Source: Streptomyces litmocidini (GTDB lineage Bacteria > Actinomycetota > Actinomycetes > Streptomycetales > Streptomycetaceae). Taken from it: a DNA stretch of 64,000 nt. Position numbers and translations under genes: made by a program. Positions 62,015-64,000 of the stretch are shown here, in pieces. The notes under the pieces were generated by a model. The model worked only from the letters and a program-made list of their open reading frames with translations, ran no database searches and was not told where the DNA came from. Location: positions 124,001-188,000 of the forward strand of contig NZ_BMTQ01000011.1 in NCBI RefSeq assembly GCF_014649755.1, in the 5' to 3' direction. Within the stretch, counting starts at the first letter, position 1. Each line of letters begins with the position of its first letter.

Positions 62015-62746
62015 GTGGCAGAAGGATCACGTCCCGAGACGGGCGCACAGGACGACCCGCGCGAGGCGGCGAACGACGGCGCGGGCGACGGCGCGACCGC
62101 GCCCCGCGAGTACCGCATGGACGAACTCGCCGCCGCCGCCGGCATCACCGTGCGGACCCTGCGCTTCTACCGCGAGCGGGGCCTGATCCCGCCGCCCCGC
62201 CGCGAGGGCCGGATCGCCTGGTACGACGACGACCACCTGGCCCGGCTGCGCACCATCGCCGCCCTCCTGGAGCGCGGCCACACCCTCAACGGCATCGCCG
62301 ACCTCACCACCGCCTTCGAGAGCGGCCGGAACGTCCGCGAGGTCCTCGCCCTCCCCGCCCCCTCCGAGGAGGAACCGGTCCGCCTCACCCCCGAGGAACT
62401 CGCCGACCACTTCGCCGGCGAGGTCACCGCCGAGAACCTCGCCGCCGCCCTCGACCTCGGCTACCTCGTCACCGACGGCGAGGAGATCATCCACATCAGC
62501 CGCCGGCTGCTCGACGTCTCCGCCGCCCTGGTCCGGGAGGGCGTCCCGCTCGCCGAGGTCCTCAAGGCGGGCGCCCGCGTCCGCGAGCACGCCGACGCCC
62601 TCGCCGCGCTCTTCACCGAACTCCTGCGCGCCCACACGGCCGAGGACGACCTGGGCAGGCTGCGCCCGCTCGCCAAGAGCGTGGTGGAGGCCGAACTGTC
62701 GATGGCGCTCGACCGGCGGCTGAACCCCGGGAAACCGGGCTCATGA
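62015..62746 (+). CDS. MerR-family regulator, divergent from the BVMO operon
   Basis: The 243-residue protein has an acidic, disordered head (about 1-32). A MerR winged HTH follows (YRMDELAAAAGITVRTLRFYRERGLIPPPRREGRIAWYDDDHLARL), then a C-terminal domain of about 140 residues without metal-binding cysteines, suggesting an organic effector. It probably regulates the divergent monooxygenase operon through the palindrome at 61951-61968. Confidence 0.88.
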   Translation: MAEGSRPETGAQDDPREAANDGAGDGATAPREYRMDELAAAAGITVRTLRFYRERGLIPPPRREGRIAWYDDDHLARLRTIAALLERGHTLNGIADLTTAFESGRNVREVLALPAPSEEEPVRLTPEELADHFAGEVTAENLAAALDLGYLVTDGEEIIHISRRLLDVSAALVREGVPLAEVLKAGARVREHADALAALFTELLRAHTAEDDLGRLRPLAKSVVEAELSMALDRRLNPGKPGS

Positions 62747-63017
62747 TCGCCTGACGGGTTCTTCGAGGGACCTTCACCACCTCCGCCCCACGGTCGCCGC
62801 ACCCACCGGGGGACGGGAGGACCGAGGGGGACCGACCGGGCGCCGACGGCCGCCGCGGCGGCGGTCACGGCCTTCGCGCCGACCGGCCGCGGCGGGGGCG
62901 GGGGCGGGGGCGACGGGGCCGGGAGGATCCCGACGGCCGGCGACCGCACCACGGGGAGCGGAGCCGGCGAGGGGACGGGCACCGCACCGCGCGGGAGGAA
63001 CCACGAGCGGGAGGGAA
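62747..63017. other. Gene-free GC-rich gap after the MerR gene
   Basis: This 271-base stretch between converging genes is low-complexity, with G5C-type runs near 62894-62915. Open frames here give proline- or arginine-only strings. I see no hairpin clear enough to name and no gene. Confidence 0.45.
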
Positions 63018-63821
63018 CTACCACTCGTAGACGGCGGTCACGGGCGCGTGGTCGCTCCACCGCTCCCCGTGGGTCGCGGCCCGCTCGACGTACGCCTTGA
63101 CGGCCTTGGCGGCGAGTCCGGGGGTGGCGATCTGGTAGTCGATGCGCCAGCCGGCGTCGTTGTCGAAGGCGCGCCCGCGGTAGGACCACCAGGAGTAGGG
63201 CCCCTCCTGCTCGGGGTGGAGCTCCCGCACGACGTCCACGTACCCCCCGTCCCCCTCGTCGAGGACCCGGGAGAGCCACTCCCTCTCCTCGGGCAGGAAA
63301 CCGGCGTTCTTCTTGTTGGCCTTCCAGTTCTTGAGGTCGGCCTCGCGGTGGGCGATGTTCCAGTCGCCGCAGACGACGACCTCGCGCCCGTCGGCGGCGG
63401 CGCGGGTCCTGAGGTCCTTCAGGTAGGGCAGGAACTCGCCCATGAACCGGTACTTCTCGTCCTGGCGCTCGGTGCCGACCTCGCCCGAGGGGAGATACAG
63501 ACTGGCGACGGTCACACCGGGCAGATCGGCCTCGACGTACCGGCCGCCGGCGTCGAACTCGGCGGACCCGAAGCCGACGCGCACGGCGTCGGGCTCGCGG
63601 CGCGTGTAGAGCGAGACCCCGGCGCGCCCCTTGGTGGCGGCGGGGGCGTGGACGGTGAACCAGCCCTCGGGGCTTCGCACCTCCTCGGGCAGCTGCGCCT
63701 CCTCGGCGCGCACCTCCTGGAGGCAGACGGCGTCGGCGGAGGTGCCGGCCAGCCACTCGACGAAGCCCTTCTTGGCGGCGGCGCGGAGGCCATTGACATT
63801 CACGGAGGTCACGGTGAGCAT
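63018..63821 (-). CDS. xth: Exodeoxyribonuclease III (AP endonuclease family)
   Basis: The 267-residue enzyme acts in base-excision repair. Motifs are SVNVNGLRAA, LQEVRAEEAQ (metal-binding Glu), SLYLPSG, VVCGDWNIAH (Asp/Asn) and WSDHAPVTAVYEW (catalytic His at the end). ATG 63821 gives the family N-terminus MLTVTSVNVNG. TATTCT lies 6 bases upstream with no ribosome site, so it is probably leaderless. Confidence 0.94.
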   Translation of the reverse strand: MLTVTSVNVNGLRAAAKKGFVEWLAGTSADAVCLQEVRAEEAQLPEEVRSPEGWFTVHAPAATKGRAGVSLYTRREPDAVRVGFGSAEFDAGGRYVEADLPGVTVASLYLPSGEVGTERQDEKYRFMGEFLPYLKDLRTRAAADGREVVVCGDWNIAHREADLKNWKANKKNAGFLPEEREWLSRVLDEGDGGYVDVVRELHPEQEGPYSWWSYRGRAFDNDAGWRIDYQIATPGLAAKAVKAYVERAATHGERWSDHAPVTAVYEW

Positions 63822-63827
63822 CCCGGG

Positions 63828-63833
63828 AGAATA
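63828..63833 (-). promoter_or_regulatory. Putative leaderless -10 hexamer for xth
   Basis: TATTCT on the minus strand lies 6 bases before the ATG at 63821. Confidence 0.5.
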
Positions 63834-63858
63834 CCGACACCCGGCAATCGCATACATG

Positions 63859-63864
63859 TACGAT
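63859..63864 (+). promoter_or_regulatory. Putative leaderless -10 hexamer for the last GNAT gene
   Basis: TACGAT lies 7 bases before ATG 63872, with no ribosome site. Confidence 0.5.
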
Positions 63865-63871
63865 CCGCCGT

Positions 63872-64000
63872 ATGGACATCCGGCCCACGCCCTACGACCA
63901 CCCCGACGCCGTCGCACTCGACGCCGCGGTGCAGGCCGAGTACGCCGCCCGCTACGACGACGAGGGCGACGTCACACCGCTGGACGCCGGCATGTTCGTC
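63872..64000 (+). CDS. GNAT-like N-acetyltransferase (partial, 5' end only)
   Basis: The visible 43 residues begin MDIRPTPYDHPDAVALDAAV and continue to DEGDVTPLDAGMFV at the window edge. The opening strand and the VQAEYAARYDDEGD helix are typical of a GNAT subgroup in Streptomyces, but no acetyl-CoA loop is visible yet. It diverges from xth with overlapping promoter space. Confidence 0.55.
   Translation, partial: MDIRPTPYDHPDAVALDAAVQAEYAARYDDEGDVTPLDAGMFV

Noticed and set aside
62774..63004. A 76-codon minus-strand frame in the gap after the MerR gene
   Set aside because: It is a Pro/Ala/Arg string with no ribosome site and no sensible start; GC runs alone explain it.

Overview
The window is a piece of a Streptomyces chromosome. 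It has very high GC with strong third-position bias and divergent MarR/MerR/TetR regulators. It also encodes an SsgA-family morphogenesis protein, an actinobacterial protein O-mannosyltransferase, a resuscitation-promoting factor and a galTEK operon. The gene order glmU-prs-rplY-pth ... ppc-desaturase-tetR ... tam/tamR ... galTEK ... ispE-ksgA-rpf-tatD ... pmt ... PBP ... ssgE matches, from memory and unchecked, the conserved core of S. coelicolor around SCO3120-SCO3160. Most of the window is therefore housekeeping sequence with small accessory insertions. Functions were assigned from motifs read in the translations; no database search was possible.

Layout. 1-1.7 kb: an accessory toxin/immunity block, with a WHH-type nuclease on the minus strand diverging from a YwqJ-like deaminase plus a SUKH-3 immunity protein. 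1.7-4 kb: an orphan histidine kinase, an HTH protein with a LAGLIDADG-like motif, and tRNA-Gln. 4-8.6 kb: glmU, prs, rplY, pth and a small membrane protein. 8.7-13.4 kb: ppc, and an acyl-CoA desaturase translationally coupled to a TetR regulator, with twin palindromes in the promoter. 13.6-17.3 kb: two tandem secreted FG-GAP propeller proteins that share an identical leader; a third homologue lies at 40-41.4 kb. 17.3-18.8 kb: tam and tamR, diverging around an operator. 18.8-23.8 kb: galTEK, flanked by two orphan LuxR-type response regulators. 23.9-29.6 kb: two tandem membrane-anchored PQQ-like propellers and an ABC-F ATPase. 29.9-32.4 kb: an acyltransferase and a secreted SMP-30-like protein. 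32.4-38.1 kb (minus): ispE, ksgA, rpf, tatD, a zinc-ribbon protein and rsmI. 38.2-43.1 kb: pmt, the third FG-GAP protein and a class B PBP. 43.2-47.9 kb: two YbaK-type proteins, two transporters, an SDR and a serine hydrolase. 48.2-50.8 kb: a nickel ECF transporter operon behind a Nur-like box. 50.9-58.4 kb: ssgE, an MMPL exporter with its TetR, a tricorn protease, a GNAT and a small stress-like protein. 58.5-62.7 kb: SDR-hydrolase-Baeyer-Villiger monooxygenase with a divergent MerR regulator. 63-64 kb: xth and a partial GNAT.

Themes. (i) Local transcription factors sit beside visible operators: TamR, TetR/MMPL, TetR/desaturase, MerR/BVMO and the Nur box. (ii) At least ten genes have a TANNNT -10 hexamer only 6-8 nt before the start codon, so they are probably read from leaderless mRNAs. 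(iii) Cell-envelope and sporulation functions (glmU, pmt, rpf, PBP, ssgE, secreted propellers) recur across the window. No clearly novel multi-gene system was found. The best candidates for new biology are the stand-alone nuclease/deaminase/SUKH block, the HTH-LAGLIDADG-like protein beside tRNA-Gln, the FG-GAP trio with its shared leader, and the two response regulators flanking gal.
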